Assembly: GCA_900454475.1 (NCBI GenBank)
Contig: UGSS01000002.1
Location: 186,001-250,000, forward strand
Origin: [Pasteurella] mairii
GTDB lineage: Bacteria > Pseudomonadota > Gammaproteobacteria > Enterobacterales > Pasteurellaceae
Reading direction: 5' to 3'
Length of the DNA: 64,000 nt
In this document: positions 43,993-54,641 of the stretch, piece after piece
How positions within the stretch are numbered: position 1 is the stretch's first letter
How the letters are laid out: every line of letters begins with the position of its first letter
The notes under the pieces: generated by a model
Databases searched by the model: none
Seen by the model: the letters and a program-made list of their open reading frames with translations, nothing else
What the model was told of the DNA's origin: nothing
Position numbers and translations under genes: made by a program

Positions 43993-45489
43993 ATGCAAAA
44001 ACAACATTTATTAAAAATCAGCGGCGTGGATAAAGCATTTCCGGGCGTTAAAGCTTTGAATAATGCTTGTTTATCGGTTTATGCTGGTCGGGTGATGGCG
44101 CTGATGGGGGAAAATGGCGCGGGTAAATCCACGCTCATGAAAGTATTGACCGGGATTTATAGCAAAGATCGCGGCACCATTGAATATTTAGGGCGCGAGG
44201 TAAGTTTTAAAGGTCCGAAACATTCGCAGGAAGCCGGCATCAGCATCATTCACCAAGAACTTAACTTAGTCGGTAATCTTACAATTGCGGAAAATATTTT
44301 TCTCGGACGAGAATTTACCACGCCTTGGGGCGCGATTAACTGGCACAAAATGTATGCTGAAGCGGACAAATTGCTTGCGCGTTTAGGCGTTTCGCACAGC
44401 AGTCATCAATTATGTTCCGAATTATCCATCGGCGAACAGCAAATGGTGGAAATTGCCAAAGCCTTGAGCTTTGAATCCAAAGTTATCATTATGGATGAGC
44501 CGACAGATGCATTGACCGATAAAGAAACTGATGCGTTATTTGAAGTCATCCGCGAATTAAAAGCGGATGGGCGCGGGATTGTTTATATTTCCCATCGGAT
44601 CAAAGAGATTTTTGAAATTTGTGATGATGTGACCGTGTTGCGCGATGGACAATTTATCGGCGAAAGCGAAGTTCAAGAATTAAGTGAAGATCGCTTGATT
44701 GAAATGATGGTAGGGCGTCGCCTTGATGAACAATATCCGCATATCGAACAGCCGGTTGGTGATATTCGTTTAGAGGTTCGCCATCTTTCCGGCAGCGGCG
44801 TGCATGATGTGAGTTTTACTTTACACAGCGGTGAAATTTTAGGTATTTCCGGCTTAATGGGCGCGGGGCGTACGGAGTTGATGAAGGTATTATACGGGGC
44901 ATTACCAAAAAACGGCGGTGAAGTGCGGTTAAAAAATCAACTGATTTCTACTACTTGTCCACAAGACGGGCTGCAACACGGGATTGTATATATTTCCGAA
45001 GATCGCAAAGGTGATGGATTAATTTTAGGAATGTCGGTGAAAGAAAATATGTCTTTGCCAGCGTTATCCCATTTTTCTTCCATGGGAAAAATTAATCATC
45101 AAAGTGAACGCATGGTGGTGGATGATTTTATTGAATTGTTCAATATCAAAACGCCAAGTCGGGAGCAGCAAATCGGCTTACTTTCCGGCGGTAATCAACA
45201 AAAAGTGGCAATTGCCAAAGGGCTATTAACACGTCCGGATGTATTGATTTTAGATGAGCCGACGCGCGGGGTTGATGTTGGAGCAAAAAAAGAAATTTAC
45301 CAATTGATCAACAAATTTAAGCAAGAAGGGTTAAGCATTATTTTGGTTTCCTCGGAAATGCCGGAGGTTTTAGGCATGAGCGATCGGATTTTAGTGATGC
45401 GCGAGGGGCGAATTAGCGCCGAATTTCGTCGAGAGGAAGCGACGCAAGAAAAATTATTGGCAGCCGCTATTGGTAAAACAGCAGAATAA
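43993..45489 (+). CDS. rbsA: Ribose ABC transporter, ATP-binding protein
   Basis: 498 residues with two ABC cassettes. The first has Walker [10 protein letters not shown], signature [15 protein letters not shown] and Walker [12 protein letters not shown]. The second has the degenerate Walker [10 protein letters not shown], signature [15 protein letters not shown] and [12 protein letters not shown]. It drives ribose import with RbsC and RbsB. 15 bp after rbsD. Confidence 0.97.
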   Translation: MQKQHLLKISGVDKAFPGVKALNNACLSVYAGRVMALMGENGAGKSTLMKVLTGIYSKDRGTIEYLGREVSFKGPKHSQEAGISIIHQELNLVGNLTIAENIFLGREFTTPWGAINWHKMYAEADKLLARLGVSHSSHQLCSELSIGEQQMVEIAKALSFESKVIIMDEPTDALTDKETDALFEVIRELKADGRGIVYISHRIKEIFEICDDVTVLRDGQFIGESEVQELSEDRLIEMMVGRRLDEQYPHIEQPVGDIRLEVRHLSGSGVHDVSFTLHSGEILGISGLMGAGRTELMKVLYGALPKNGGEVRLKNQLISTTCPQDGLQHGIVYISEDRKGDGLILGMSVKENMSLPALSHFSSMGKINHQSERMVVDDFIELFNIKTPSREQQIGLLSGGNQQKVAIAKGLLTRPDVLILDEPTRGVDVGAKKEIYQLINKFKQEGLSIILVSSEMPEVLGMSDRILVMREGRISAEFRREEATQEKLLAAAIGKTAE

Positions 45490-45503
45490 AATAAGGTAAT
45501 CAC

Positions 45504-46478
45504 ATGAGTTCAACACAAAAAAACACATCGTTTCAACTCGGCAAATTGTTAATTGAACAGCGTTCAATTATTGCCCTTTTGGTGTTAATTGCTATTGTAT
45601 CCAGTATTAACCCTGATTTTTTCAGCGTGGATAATATTTTAAATATCCTACGTCAAACCTCCGTTAATGCGGTGATTGCGGTGGGGATGACGTTTGTGAT
45701 TTTAATTGCCGGGATTGATTTGTCCGTCGGTTCCGTTTTAGCGCTCACCGGCGCTATCGCCGCATCCATGGTTGGTGCCGAGTTGCCGATTATTTTGGTG
45801 ATTGTGGCGACCTTGCTTTTGGGAACGCTCTTGGGCGGCGTCAGCGGAATTATTGTGGCGAAAGGCAAGGTGCAAGCCTTTATTGCCACCTTGGTGACCA
45901 TGACATTATTACGTGGTGTGACTATGGTTTATACCGACGGTCGTCCGATCAGCACGGGATTTTCCGACGCAGCAGACAGCTTTGCTTATTTAGGCACTGG
46001 TTATTTATTCGGCATCCCTGTACCTATTTGGTTAATGGCGATTGTCTTTGCTGTGGCATGGTACATCTTGAAACATACTCAAATCGGACGTTATATTTAT
46101 GCTTTAGGTGGTAACGAAGCGGCAACGCAATTATCCGGGATTAACGTAACCAAAGTGAAAATCTTTGTCTTTGCGGTCAGTGGCTTTTTATCCGCTTTAG
46201 CCGGGCTAATTGTCACCGCTCGTCTTTCTTCGGCACAGCCGACTGCCGGCGTGTCCTATGAGTTGGATGCGATCGCGGCGGTAGTGGTTGGCGGTACCAG
46301 CTTAATGGGCGGTAAAGGTCGCGTAATGGGAACCTTAATCGGGGCATTAATCATCGGCTTCTTAAATAACGCCTTAAATTTATTAGATATTTCTTCTTAC
46401 TATCAAATGATAGCAAAAGCATTGGTTATCCTTGTCGCCGTATTGTCAGATAACTATTTAGGCAGTAAAAAAGCGTAA
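45504..46478 (+). CDS. rbsC: Ribose ABC transporter, permease
   Basis: 324 residues, strongly hydrophobic, with family segments TSVNAVIAVGMTFVILIAGIDLSVGS, ALGGNEAATQLSGINV and VVVGGTSLMGGKGR. It forms the membrane channel of the RbsABC importer. 14 bp after rbsA. Confidence 0.96.
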   Translation: MSSTQKNTSFQLGKLLIEQRSIIALLVLIAIVSSINPDFFSVDNILNILRQTSVNAVIAVGMTFVILIAGIDLSVGSVLALTGAIAASMVGAELPIILVIVATLLLGTLLGGVSGIIVAKGKVQAFIATLVTMTLLRGVTMVYTDGRPISTGFSDAADSFAYLGTGYLFGIPVPIWLMAIVFAVAWYILKHTQIGRYIYALGGNEAATQLSGINVTKVKIFVFAVSGFLSALAGLIVTARLSSAQPTAGVSYELDAIAAVVVGGTSLMGGKGRVMGTLIGALIIGFLNNALNLLDISSYYQMIAKALVILVAVLSDNYLGSKKA

Positions 46479-46502
46479 ACCCTCAATTTAGGAGATGAAA
46501 TT

Positions 46503-47381
46503 ATGAAAAAACTCACTACATTAGCTTCCGCCATGATGTTAAGTTTTGCGATTAGTGGCGTTGCCCTAGCGCAAGATACCATTGCCTTGGCAATTTCTAC
46601 CTTGGATAATCCATTCTTTGTTTCATTAAAAGATGGCGCACAGAAAAAAGCGGATGAATTAGGTTATAAATTAGTGGTCTTGGATTCGCAAAACGATCCT
46701 GCTAAAGAATTAGCCAATGTGGAAGATTTAATGGTGCGTGGTGCCAAAGTCTTATTGATTAACCCCACGGACAGCGAAGCGGTGGTCAATGCAGTAGCAA
46801 TGGCAAACCGCAACAAGGTTCCGGTGATCACCCTTGACCGCGGTGCGGCGAAAGGCAATGTGGTCACACATATTGCTTCCGATAACGTTGCTGGCGGCAA
46901 AATGGCAGGGGATTTCATTGCTCAAAAATTTGGGGATAACGCCAAAGTGATTCAATTGGAAGGGATTGCCGGAACCTCTGCCGCTCGTGAGCGTGGGGAA
47001 GGCTTTAAACAAGCTATTGAAGCGCATAAATTTGAGGTACTTGCTAGCCAACCGGCAGATTTTGACCGCACCAAAGGGCTAAACGTGATGGAAAACCTGT
47101 TGGCAAGTAAAGGTTCGGTACAAGCAGTTTTCGCGCAAAATGACGAAATGGCGCTAGGAGCGTTACGGGCTATCAATGCGGCAAATAAAAAAGTTTTAGT
47201 TGTTGGATTTGATGGTACAGATGATGGCGTGAAAGCAGTAAAAAGTGGTAAAATGGCAGCGACTATCGCACAACAACCTGAGTTGATCGGTAGCCTTGGC
47301 GTAGAAAATGCAGATAAAGTGATTAAAGGTCAAGCGGTTGAGGCTAAAATTCCAGTGCCACTAAAAGTGGTTACTGAATAG
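46503..47381 (+). CDS. rbsB: Ribose ABC transporter, periplasmic binding protein
   Basis: 292 residues. Signal peptide [20 protein letters not shown] ending ALA before [10 protein letters not shown]. The mature protein has ribose-binding segments [42 protein letters not shown] and [10 protein letters not shown]. Preceded by TTAGGAGATGAAATT. Confidence 0.97.
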   Translation: MKKLTTLASAMMLSFAISGVALAQDTIALAISTLDNPFFVSLKDGAQKKADELGYKLVVLDSQNDPAKELANVEDLMVRGAKVLLINPTDSEAVVNAVAMANRNKVPVITLDRGAAKGNVVTHIASDNVAGGKMAGDFIAQKFGDNAKVIQLEGIAGTSAARERGEGFKQAIEAHKFEVLASQPADFDRTKGLNVMENLLASKGSVQAVFAQNDEMALGALRAINAANKKVLVVGFDGTDDGVKAVKSGKMAATIAQQPELIGSLGVENADKVIKGQAVEAKIPVPLKVVTE

Positions 47382-47391
47382 CTTATCAGCG

Positions 47392-47418
47392 TTAAGGGGC
47401 GGCTTGTTCGTCCCTTAA
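47392..47418 (+). terminator. Hairpin between rbsB and rbsK
   Basis: TTAAGGG (47392-47398) pairs with CCCTTAA (47412-47418). Little T-run follows; it probably stabilises rbsB mRNA or partly terminates before rbsK. Confidence 0.5.
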
Positions 47419-47521
47419 TTCAACCTGTTATATTAACTGTAAAACATATTGAAAAGTGCGGTCATTTTTTGACGCATTTTATGCCAGTTTTGAAAATTCA
47501 TTGCTAATCGGATATCTTATT

Positions 47522-48448
47522 ATGAACAAAAAACTCACGGTCCTCGGCAGTATTAATGCCGATCATGTTATTTCCGTTGCGCATTTTGTTAAACCGGGAG
47601 AAACGCTGACCGGTCGCGATTATCATATCGCTTTCGGCGGAAAGGGCGCAAATCAAGCGGTGGCAGCCGCGCGGTTGGGGGCGGTAGTTAGTTTTATTGC
47701 TTGTATTGGTGCGGATGATATTGGGCGCAATATGAAACAAGCGTTTGCGCAAGATGGGATTGCGGTACATTCGGTCGTTGAAATTGCGGATGAAACCACG
47801 GGGATTGCCATGATCCAAGTGGCAGACAGTGGCGAAAACAGTATTGTGATTTCCGCTGGCGCCAATGCGGCGTTGGATGCGCAGATCGTGGCGCAATTTC
47901 GCGATGACATTACGCAAGCGGATTATTTGTTGATGCAATTAGAAACGCCGCTAAGTGCGGTGCAAAACGCCGCAGAATTGGCGAAAGCGCAGGGCACTTT
48001 CGTGATCCTCAATCCGGCGCCGGCGCGCCCGTTATCTGATGAAATGTTGGCGTTGGTGGATATGATTACCCCAAATGAAACGGAAGCGGAAATCTTAACC
48101 GGTATTGCGGTGACTGATGAGCAAAGTGCGGCGAAAGCGGCGCAGGTTTTTCATCAAAAAGGCATTCATACCGTGTTAATTACGCTGGGTTCCAAAGGCG
48201 TTTATGTCAGCCAAAAAGAAACAGGGCAAGGGAAAATTGTGGCAGGATTTCGTGTGCAAGCGGTGGATACTACCGCAGCCGGCGATACGTTCAATGGCGC
48301 TTTAGTGACCGCTTTGGCAGAGGGAAAAACCTTAGAAGATGCCATTCGTTTTGCCCACGCGGCAGCGGCGATTAGCGTGACGCGTAAAGGCGCGCAACCG
48401 TCCATTCCTTATCGTCAAGAAACCTTGGATTTTTTGACCGCTCTTTAA
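47522..48448 (+). CDS. rbsK: Ribokinase
   Basis: 308 residues from ATG 47522 (MNKKLTVLGSINADHVI). PfkB-family motifs: FGGKGANQAVAAARLGA near the N-terminus and DTTAAGDTFNGALVTAL with the catalytic Asp near the C-terminus. It makes ribose-5-phosphate. An upstream in-frame start would run into the intergenic uptake signal and is rejected. 140 bp after rbsB. Confidence 0.97.
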   Translation: MNKKLTVLGSINADHVISVAHFVKPGETLTGRDYHIAFGGKGANQAVAAARLGAVVSFIACIGADDIGRNMKQAFAQDGIAVHSVVEIADETTGIAMIQVADSGENSIVISAGANAALDAQIVAQFRDDITQADYLLMQLETPLSAVQNAAELAKAQGTFVILNPAPARPLSDEMLALVDMITPNETEAEILTGIAVTDEQSAAKAAQVFHQKGIHTVLITLGSKGVYVSQKETGQGKIVAGFRVQAVDTTAAGDTFNGALVTALAEGKTLEDAIRFAHAAAAISVTRKGAQPSIPYRQETLDFLTAL

Positions 48449-48466
48449 TGTTTCGGAGGTAGAACG

Positions 48467-49462
48467 ATGGCAACCATGAAGGATATTGCGCGTATTGCGC
48501 AAGTTTCTACCTCGACCGTTTCCCATGTGATCAATAATTCCCGTTTTGTTAGCGAAGAAATTCGGCAAAAAGTGCTCGGCGTAGTGGAGCAGTTGGATTA
48601 TACGCCCTCTGCCTTGGCGCGCAGTTTGAAGGTCAAAGAAACCAAAACGATCGGGATGTTAGTCACGACTAGCGATAATCCATTTTTCGCCGAAGTGGTT
48701 GCTAGCGTAGAACGTTATTGCAGCCAACATCAATACAATTTGATTTTGTGTAATACCGAAGATGATGAAAACCGTTTAACCAAAAATTTGCAAATTTTGC
48801 TGCAAAAACAAGTAGATGGCTTGTTGTTGATGTGTACGGAAAGCCGCCTAGATGCCAAACCGTTGAATTTATCTGTGCCGGCGGTGGTGATGGATTGGTG
48901 GCCGGATGAATTGCGTGCAGACAGAATTCATGGAGATGCGTTTTTAGGCGGTTATTTAGCAACGAAAACCCTGATTGAGCATCAGCACAAAAACATTGCG
49001 ATCATTACCGGTAATTTGCAAAAACGACTCGCTTACGATCGATTATTGGGCTATCAAAAAGCCATGGCAGAGCATCAATTGCCGATCCAAGAGGATTGGA
49101 TTGTGGAAAGTCAATTCAGTTTTGAGGGTGGCACGCTGGGGATGGAAAAATTGTTGCAGCTTAAGGCGCGTCCGAGCGCGGTTTTTGCTTGTAGCGACAG
49201 TATCGCAGTGGGCGCCTATCAAGTGGTCTGGCGGCAAGGATTGTCCATTCCGCGGGATATTTCAATTATTGGCTATGATGATATTGCCTTGGCGAGCTAT
49301 CTTTCGCCACCGCTTAGCACGATACATCAATCAAAAGAGGAATTAGCCCAACAAGCAGTTATCCATTTATTGCAGCGGATTAAAAACCCACAAGAAACTG
49401 ACCGCACTTTTATCTTAGAACCGCGCGTGATCTTGCGTGAATCTATTCGTTGTTTAGGTTGA
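48467..49462 (+). CDS. rbsR: Ribose operon repressor RbsR (LacI family)
   Basis: 331 residues. The N-terminal helix-turn-helix [20 protein letters not shown] with hinge helix [13 protein letters not shown] is followed by a sugar-binding domain like RbsB ([48 protein letters not shown]). It should bind the palindrome at 43473-43490 and be released by ribose. 18 bp after rbsK with GGAGGTAG before the ATG. Confidence 0.95.
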   Translation: MATMKDIARIAQVSTSTVSHVINNSRFVSEEIRQKVLGVVEQLDYTPSALARSLKVKETKTIGMLVTTSDNPFFAEVVASVERYCSQHQYNLILCNTEDDENRLTKNLQILLQKQVDGLLLMCTESRLDAKPLNLSVPAVVMDWWPDELRADRIHGDAFLGGYLATKTLIEHQHKNIAIITGNLQKRLAYDRLLGYQKAMAEHQLPIQEDWIVESQFSFEGGTLGMEKLLQLKARPSAVFACSDSIAVGAYQVVWRQGLSIPRDISIIGYDDIALASYLSPPLSTIHQSKEELAQQAVIHLLQRIKNPQETDRTFILEPRVILRESIRCLG

Positions 49463-49648
49463 TGAAGACTTCGCTGAAATTTAAACGTAATGTTTCTCTT
49501 CCCCTCTAAATCACATCATTATCGGTGTCATCCTGCTGTTAAATTGCGTTAACTGTTTATTTGGCGCTTTCATCTCGGCGATTTTTGACATACATATTTC
49601 AAATATTGATAAATTTAAAAGGTTTATTAAGCAACTTAATGAAAATAT

Positions 49649-49667
49649 AAACTGGTATGACCAGTTT
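49649..49667. terminator. Hairpin in the rbsR-adhesin intergenic region
   Basis: AAACTGGT (49649-49656), loop ATG, ACCAGTTT (49660-49667), then TTAAT. An 8-bp perfect stem; a weak terminator or a binding palindrome. Confidence 0.4.
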
Positions 49668-49723
49668 TAATATATTGATTTGTATATGATTTTTGAGTGT
49701 TTTGATAACTAAATTATTGGGGC

Positions 49724-49750
49724 TTGTTGTTTTTTTTTTTTTTTTAGAAT
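49724..49750 (+). promoter_or_regulatory. Putative promoter with T16 spacer tract upstream of the small adhesin
   Basis: TTGTTG (49724-49729) and TAGAAT (49745-49750, 5 of 6 match to TATAAT) are separated by 15 bp made wholly of T. The full T run is 49730-49745, 16 bases. Slippage in such runs would change promoter spacing. The -35 match is weak, so this remains a candidate. Confidence 0.45.
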
Positions 49751-49834
49751 GGGAAAGTTTATTGATGTATTGGCAGCTATAAACAAAAATTAAGCAATAT
49801 TTATCATTCTAAAGTTAATTTTAAGGAATTTATC

Positions 49835-50743
49835 ATGAAAAAAAACATAGCATTTATTTTGTTTGCCGCATTAGCAACCGGAACTGCTTTTGCTGCTCCA
49901 GCGGCTGATGCTGGTTCCACGGGGTCACAAAATCAAGACCCAAAAATGCAAGATTTAATTGAAAGTGTTGATGAGCTTTTAAGAGAAGCTGTTAATGGTG
50001 ATTATGTCAAAAGAGAAATTAAAGTTGCGATTGAAAATAAAGCTGATAAAGAAGCTGTCGAACAGAATACTTCCGATATTGCAATGAACAGTCAAGATAT
50101 TGAAACCAATATTAACAATATTCACAAAAATGCGCAGGATATTGCCAAAAATCGTGAAGATATTGTAGCAAACCAAATGGATATTGAGCTTCATGATGAC
50201 GCGATTAAAGCGAATGAAGGTGCGATTGCAGCGAATAAAACGGATATTGAGACCAATAAAGGAGCGATTGCAGCGAATAAAGCAGGTATTGAAGCTAACA
50301 AAGGCGCGATTGCAGCGAATAAAGCAGGTGTTGAAGCTAACAAAGGTGCGATTGCAACGAATAAAGCGGATATTGCAACTAACAAAGGCGCAATTGCAGC
50401 AAATAAAGTCGCTATTGAAGCCAGTCAAGGTACGGTTACAGCCAATAAAGCAGCGATTGCAGCAAATCAAACCAGAATTAATCAATTAGATCAACGTATC
50501 AATAAACTTGATCGAAAAGTAGAGCGTGGTTTAGCAGCACAAGCTGCATTATCTGGTTTGTTCCAACCTTACAACGTCGGAAAATTTAATGTGTCTGCGG
50601 CTGTCGGCGGGTATAATGCTAAACAAGCTGTTGCAGTTGGTTCAGGTTATCGTTTCAATGACAAAGTGGCGGCTAAAGCAGGCGTGGCATTCGCCTCAGG
50701 CGGAGATGTCAGCTACAATGCCGGCGTAAACTTTGAGTTTTAA
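49835..50743 (+). CDS. Small trimeric autotransporter (YadA-anchor) with coiled-coil repeat stalk
   Basis: 302 residues. Signal peptide [20 protein letters not shown] (cleavage after AFA). Residues about 35-212 are helical coiled coil, ending in six 14-residue repeats of the type [14 protein letters not shown] (129-212). The last about 90 residues are a YadA-type anchor ([20 protein letters not shown], then beta strands, ending VNFEF with terminal Phe). No globular head is visible, so it resembles short stalk adhesins. Surface trimer; adhesin or serum-resistance role is inferred. GGAAT lies before the ATG. Confidence 0.9.
   Translation: MKKNIAFILFAALATGTAFAAPAADAGSTGSQNQDPKMQDLIESVDELLREAVNGDYVKREIKVAIENKADKEAVEQNTSDIAMNSQDIETNINNIHKNAQDIAKNREDIVANQMDIELHDDAIKANEGAIAANKTDIETNKGAIAANKAGIEANKGAIAANKAGVEANKGAIATNKADIATNKGAIAANKVAIEASQGTVTANKAAIAANQTRINQLDQRINKLDRKVERGLAAQAALSGLFQPYNVGKFNVSAAVGGYNAKQAVAVGSGYRFNDKVAAKAGVAFASGGDVSYNAGVNFEF
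50219..50470 (+). repeat. Six 42-bp in-frame coding repeats in the small adhesin
   Basis: Six consecutive 42-bp units encode 14-residue repeats; units two and three differ at few bases. Because 42 is a multiple of three, copy-number change would lengthen or shorten the stalk without a frameshift. Confidence 0.85.
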
Positions 50744-50814
50744 TATAGGCTGATTTTTCGTTAGTATAAATTCACGAAAAATACCGCACTTTTAAAATTG
50801 CGGTCAAGTCAATG

Positions 50815-50844
50815 AAAACCTCCAGACATTCATCTGGAGGTTTT
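50815..50844. terminator. Bidirectional terminator after the small adhesin
   Basis: AAAACCTCCAGA (50815-50826) pairs perfectly with TCTGGAGGTTTT (50833-50844), followed by ATTTTATC on the plus strand. It lies between the adhesin and convergent cpxA. Confidence 0.82.
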
Positions 50845-50956
50845 ATTTTATCAAAATCAGGGAAGTATCAATGTGGGGTTGTGCGAGCTTCATGAGATGC
50901 CAGCGGAAAGCACTTTTGAGCCTCCTATGGCTTTTGCGTGCGTTTAGGCGGGGAGA

Positions 50957-52342
50957 TTAAGAAATCCAAAGTGGAAGTTTAAAGGTGACGTTTAATCCAC
51001 CTAAATGGCTTTTAGTGGCGCTTAATTGTCCTTGGTGTCCTTTAACAATACTTACCGCAATCGCTAATCCTAGACCCGCACCGCCGGTTTCGCGTGTGCG
51101 CGCTTCGTCAATGCGATAAAAGGGTTTGAAAATATTTTTATATTCCGTCTCTGGAATGCCTTCGCCATCATCATCAATGGCGATAAAAAGTTGTTCGCGA
51201 TCTAAATGTAGGGTGACTTCAATGTGTGATTTAGTGTATTTCAATGCGTTACGAATGACGTTTTCTAGGGCGCTGGCGAGTAGCCCTTGGTTTCCGTTAA
51301 TTAAATAATTCCCTGGCGAATAAATAAGTTGTTTAACGACAAAGGAAATGTGGCGTTGTTCCGCTTCAAAAGCGGCATCATTTAAGACATCTCGCCATAA
51401 TTCATCAAGCGGGAATATATCGCGTAAGGTATGGCTGTGTAATTGTTGGCGCGACACTAATAAGAGATCATTAATCATGATCTCCAAACGTTTCGCTTCT
51501 TTCTCAATTCGGGCAGTTTCGCTGCTTTCTCCATTTTTGCGACGCAACAATGCCAATGCTAATTGTAGGCGGGTGAGCGGGGTTCTTAATTCGTGCGAAA
51601 TGGATGACAAGAGGGACTGGTGATTGGAAATAATATTGTCTAAAGCTTCGGTCATCCGATTAAAACTGCGTCCAACTTGACGCAATTCTCGGGTCCCATT
51701 GGTTTCTAATGTTTTATCTGATTTAAAATTTCCTAGTGCGATTGCATTTGCTGCACTTTGTAGGTGTTTTAGCGGTTGCCCGATACTGTGAGATAATACC
51801 CATAAGATGGGGGTAGAAATTAGCATGATGACAAAGATTAAAATATGCGGACGGTCGAAAATAAATGAAATAATTTCTTTTTGCGCATTAACACGGGCTA
51901 GAAAATAGACATGATAAGGGATATCTTCATCACCAGCGGATAAATAGACCATAAAAGGTCCCGCAACTTGAATGTCATAGAAGGTTTTCTTTAAGGGGGT
52001 GAGTGGATTTGTTGAGCGGTTCATAAAGGTTTTTATTGGCTCGATTTCATCCGGTAAGGCGCCCATGATATCATTTTCATACACGACAACAGGGTGCATA
52101 CCGTCAAATTTATCCAAAGGCAATACCGCTGCACCAGATACAATTTGGCTAATTTTATTATTCCGGATAGATCGTGTCAGTGCTTTACGATATGAGGACA
52201 ATTCGTTGGTTTGAATATTCGAATAAATCCGCGCATCCCAATAAGGCAAGGAAAAGATAATCGCTAACAGCAAGAAAAAAGAAAGCCAGAAAAAGGCGAA
52301 AATACGAATAGAAAGGGTGTTAAATAAAGTAAATTTGGTCAT
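50957..52342 (-). CDS. cpxA: Envelope-stress sensor histidine kinase CpxA
   Basis: 461 residues. First membrane segment about 12-33, periplasmic sensor about 35-165, second membrane segment about 167-188, HAMP, then a kinase core with phospho-acceptor His250 in SSISHELRTPLTRLQ, N box NVIRNALKYT and G boxes DDGEGIP and GGAGLGLAIA. It senses misfolded envelope proteins and signals to CpxR. 15 bp after cpxR. Confidence 0.94.
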   Translation of the reverse strand: MTKFTLFNTLSIRIFAFFWLSFFLLLAIIFSLPYWDARIYSNIQTNELSSYRKALTRSIRNNKISQIVSGAAVLPLDKFDGMHPVVVYENDIMGALPDEIEPIKTFMNRSTNPLTPLKKTFYDIQVAGPFMVYLSAGDEDIPYHVYFLARVNAQKEIISFIFDRPHILIFVIMLISTPILWVLSHSIGQPLKHLQSAANAIALGNFKSDKTLETNGTRELRQVGRSFNRMTEALDNIISNHQSLLSSISHELRTPLTRLQLALALLRRKNGESSETARIEKEAKRLEIMINDLLLVSRQQLHSHTLRDIFPLDELWRDVLNDAAFEAEQRHISFVVKQLIYSPGNYLINGNQGLLASALENVIRNALKYTKSHIEVTLHLDREQLFIAIDDDGEGIPETEYKNIFKPFYRIDEARTRETGGAGLGLAIAVSIVKGHQGQLSATKSHLGGLNVTFKLPLWIS

Positions 52343-52357
52343 TGGCTTTAATTAGTC

Positions 52358-53065
52358 TTAGTGTTGTTCAGAAATGAATAAATAGCCTCGACCGCGTAAC
52401 GTTTTAAACCAAGGGGAACCATCCGCTTTTGGCGGCAATTTTTTACGTAAATTCGACATGTGCATATCAATAGCGCGATCAAAAGGCGTTAAGGTTTTGT
52501 TTAATACTTTCATGTTTAGATATTCGCGTGACAAAATTTGTCCTCGGTGGGTGATGAGAATTTGCAAGAGGGCGAATTCAGTACCGGTCAAATAGAGATT
52601 TTGACCTGCAAAAAAGGCTTGCTGTGAGCCTGTTTGTAAAGTAATTCCGGCATACTCAATCATGCCGCTATCTTTAACGTTAGATTTCGGGATTTCTGCG
52701 CTATTTTTAACTGTTCGGCGTAAGATGGATTTGATGCGTGCAACTAATTCACGATCATTAAAAGGTTTTGATAAATAATCATCCGCCCCTAACTCTAATC
52801 CTAATACGCGATCGATTTCGTTACCGCGCGCAGTGAGCATCATCACCGGAGTATCAAAACGCTGTCTTAACTGCTTTAATGTTTCGACGCCATTAAGTAC
52901 CGGCATCATAATATCAAGTAAAACTAAATCATAACTGGAATTAAGTTTCTCTAGCGCTTGCTGACCGTTATGGGCGATTTCTACTTGAAATCCTTCTAGG
53001 CGGAGTAATTCGGCAAGTAATTCCACTAATTCTATATCATCATCCACTAATAATAATTTAGCCAT
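52358..53065 (-). CDS. cpxR: Response regulator CpxR
   Basis: 235 residues from ATG 53065 (MAKLLLVDDDIELVELLAEL); GAGATGAG lies upstream. A start two codons earlier has its ribosome site too close. Receiver domain with acidic pocket and phospho-Asp51 in YDLVLLDIMMP, Thr/Lys switch residues (MLTARG, DYLSKPF), and an OmpR-type winged helix (LTGTEFALLQILITHRG, RGRGYLF). Pairs with CpxA. Confidence 0.95.
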   Translation of the reverse strand: MAKLLLVDDDIELVELLAELLRLEGFQVEIAHNGQQALEKLNSSYDLVLLDIMMPVLNGVETLKQLRQRFDTPVMMLTARGNEIDRVLGLELGADDYLSKPFNDRELVARIKSILRRTVKNSAEIPKSNVKDSGMIEYAGITLQTGSQQAFFAGQNLYLTGTEFALLQILITHRGQILSREYLNMKVLNKTLTPFDRAIDMHMSNLRKKLPPKADGSPWFKTLRGRGYLFISEQH

Positions 53066-53094
53066 ACTCATCTCTTTTCGTTTATTTAAAATAA

Positions 53095-53126
53095 CCTAAA
53101 ACCCGCCTTATTCAGCAGGTTTTAGG
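53095..53126 (-). terminator. Terminator of bamE
   Basis: CCTAAAACC (53095-53103) pairs with GGTTTTAGG (53118-53126), with further GC pairing inside. On the minus strand TTATTTTAAAT follows. Lies between bamE and cpxR. Confidence 0.65.
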
Positions 53127-53143
53127 CAAATTAAATCAATAGG

Positions 53144-53560
53144 TTACCAAAACTTCCACCAGCTTTTTTCGCGTTTTTGACTGTCTTGCGCTTCAATAAT
53201 GGTATTATTTTCTGCTTGGGATGCCACTTCCGGTAATGGTTTGTCCAATTCAACGTTGGTTACGATACCACGTTGGTCAAAATTGACCGTTAGGGTATGC
53301 TGTTCCGGCATTTCATAACTGCGTTGTTGTAAATAAACGTAGTACCAGGTATTTCGACTAAACGGATCAATTAATACGGGTGTGCCTAATAAATATTGGA
53401 CTTGGGTTGTCGTCATGCCAGCTTGAACTTGCGATACGGTTGCCGCTTCTAAATAGTTTCCTTGAGGAACATCAATACGATAAACGACTTTTTGCACTGT
53501 CGAACAAGCCGCGACACTCAAAACAAGTACGCTGGCGACGATAATAGGTTTTAATTGCAT
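53144..53560 (-). CDS. bamE: Outer membrane assembly lipoprotein BamE (SmpA)
   Basis: 138 residues from ATG 53560 (MQLKPIIVASVLVLSVAACS), with AAGG upstream; the longer upstream start is rejected because it would bury the signal peptide. Lipobox SVAAC. SmpA/OmlA fold motifs: RIDVPQGNYLEAATVSQVQAGM, QVQYLLGTPVLIDPF and NTWYYVYL. It belongs to the BAM complex that inserts beta-barrels such as the adhesin anchors in this window. Confidence 0.94.
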   Translation of the reverse strand: MQLKPIIVASVLVLSVAACSTVQKVVYRIDVPQGNYLEAATVSQVQAGMTTTQVQYLLGTPVLIDPFSRNTWYYVYLQQRSYEMPEQHTLTVNFDQRGIVTNVELDKPLPEVASQAENNTIIEAQDSQKREKSWWKFW

Positions 53561-53624
53561 ATCTTGACCTTTTATAGTTTGCAAATGATGGTTGATAATA
53601 CCGAAAGTTAGCTTAATTGCCAAA

Positions 53625-54641
53625 TTAATTCTGATCTTTTAAGCGACGTTCTAATTGATCGCGTAAATTTGGCGGCAACCCCTTGATTGTTAAGGTATCC
53701 GTCGCTTCATCCCACATAATACGTTGGTTTAATAATTCCGCATCAAAACTAATGGTAATGCCTTTGCCCGAACCGGATAATTTGGTTAAGGATTTTAGCG
53801 TGGAACGCAATGGCGGAATGCTGTCTTCCAAACCGTAATCTTGTTGTTGGGTAAACTCGACAAAAGGCTGTTGGTTTAGAGTCGGAAGTGCGGTCGAAAG
53901 TTCCGCGATTTCAATTTCTTCGCCGGCATTGATTTGCCCTTTGCAATATTCAAAGGCTTGTTTTTTTACAGCTTGCGTTTGTTCTTGCGTTAATTCACCT
54001 TGCGCACAATAATCGCTCACTGCTTGTAATAAACATTGGTTTTGTACTTGCGGATTTAAACCTTCTTCCGCGCCTAAAAAATCCATGAAAAAATCGCTAA
54101 TTTTGCGTCCGACACGCCCTTTAATAAAGGTTAAATAGCGGTTGGAACTGGCGTTAAGGCGTAAATCCGTCAAATTAATCCGCGCGGCAATATCAAATTG
54201 TGTCATATCCAAATATTCGGTGCGGTGAATTTCCAAGTGTTCATCCACTAACATGGAAATGCGACTATCTAATAAGGCAATAAATAAGTAATCGGTGGCA
54301 AGGAAATTATAATGACACAACACAAACGTCCCGCCGCTAGCAAAATGATATTTACCTAATTCTGTGGCTAATAATTGGGCGGCTTGTTGGCTGAAAGGGA
54401 CAAAATCAATGTCTTCTTCCAAAAAACGATTTAATTGTTGCGCAAAATGAGAGGCTTGTTGAAAAATGCCATAACTTTTGGCTTTATTTTGATAACCTTG
54501 ATGCAATTGCAGCATCATTTGTTCTACTTCAGCGTTAATATTCAGCGGCTGATCGCGCAGCTGTGTGACGAGGCTTAAGTTTTCTCCCTCTTCTTGTTTT
54601 ATCAATTGGTGCAAGACAATTTTGCTTACCGTGATGCTCAT
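53625..54641 (-). CDS. yejK: Nucleoid-associated protein YejK (NdpA)
   Basis: 338 residues. It begins [20 protein letters not shown], typical of the family, with [21 protein letters not shown] in the middle and [11 protein letters not shown]-like [17 protein letters not shown] near the C-terminus. Binds DNA in the nucleoid; detailed role unclear. Divergent from yejL-yejM, an arrangement conserved in gammaproteobacteria. Confidence 0.94.
   Translation of the reverse strand: MSITVSKIVLHQLIKQEEGENLSLVTQLRDQPLNINAEVEQMMLQLHQGYQNKAKSYGIFQQASHFAQQLNRFLEEDIDFVPFSQQAAQLLATELGKYHFASGGTFVLCHYNFLATDYLFIALLDSRISMLVDEHLEIHRTEYLDMTQFDIAARINLTDLRLNASSNRYLTFIKGRVGRKISDFFMDFLGAEEGLNPQVQNQCLLQAVSDYCAQGELTQEQTQAVKKQAFEYCKGQINAGEEIEIAELSTALPTLNQQPFVEFTQQQDYGLEDSIPPLRSTLKSLTKLSGSGKGITISFDAELLNQRIMWDEATDTLTIKGLPPNLRDQLERRLKDQN

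Noticed and set aside
50219-50470. Regular 42-bp units as a CRISPR-like array
   Set aside because: The units are in frame within a coding sequence, without unique spacers.
49979-50485. 168-codon minus-strand frame rich in CNRxFI repeats
   Set aside because: It is the reverse reading of the 42-bp repeats of the small adhesin; it has no ribosome site or family match.
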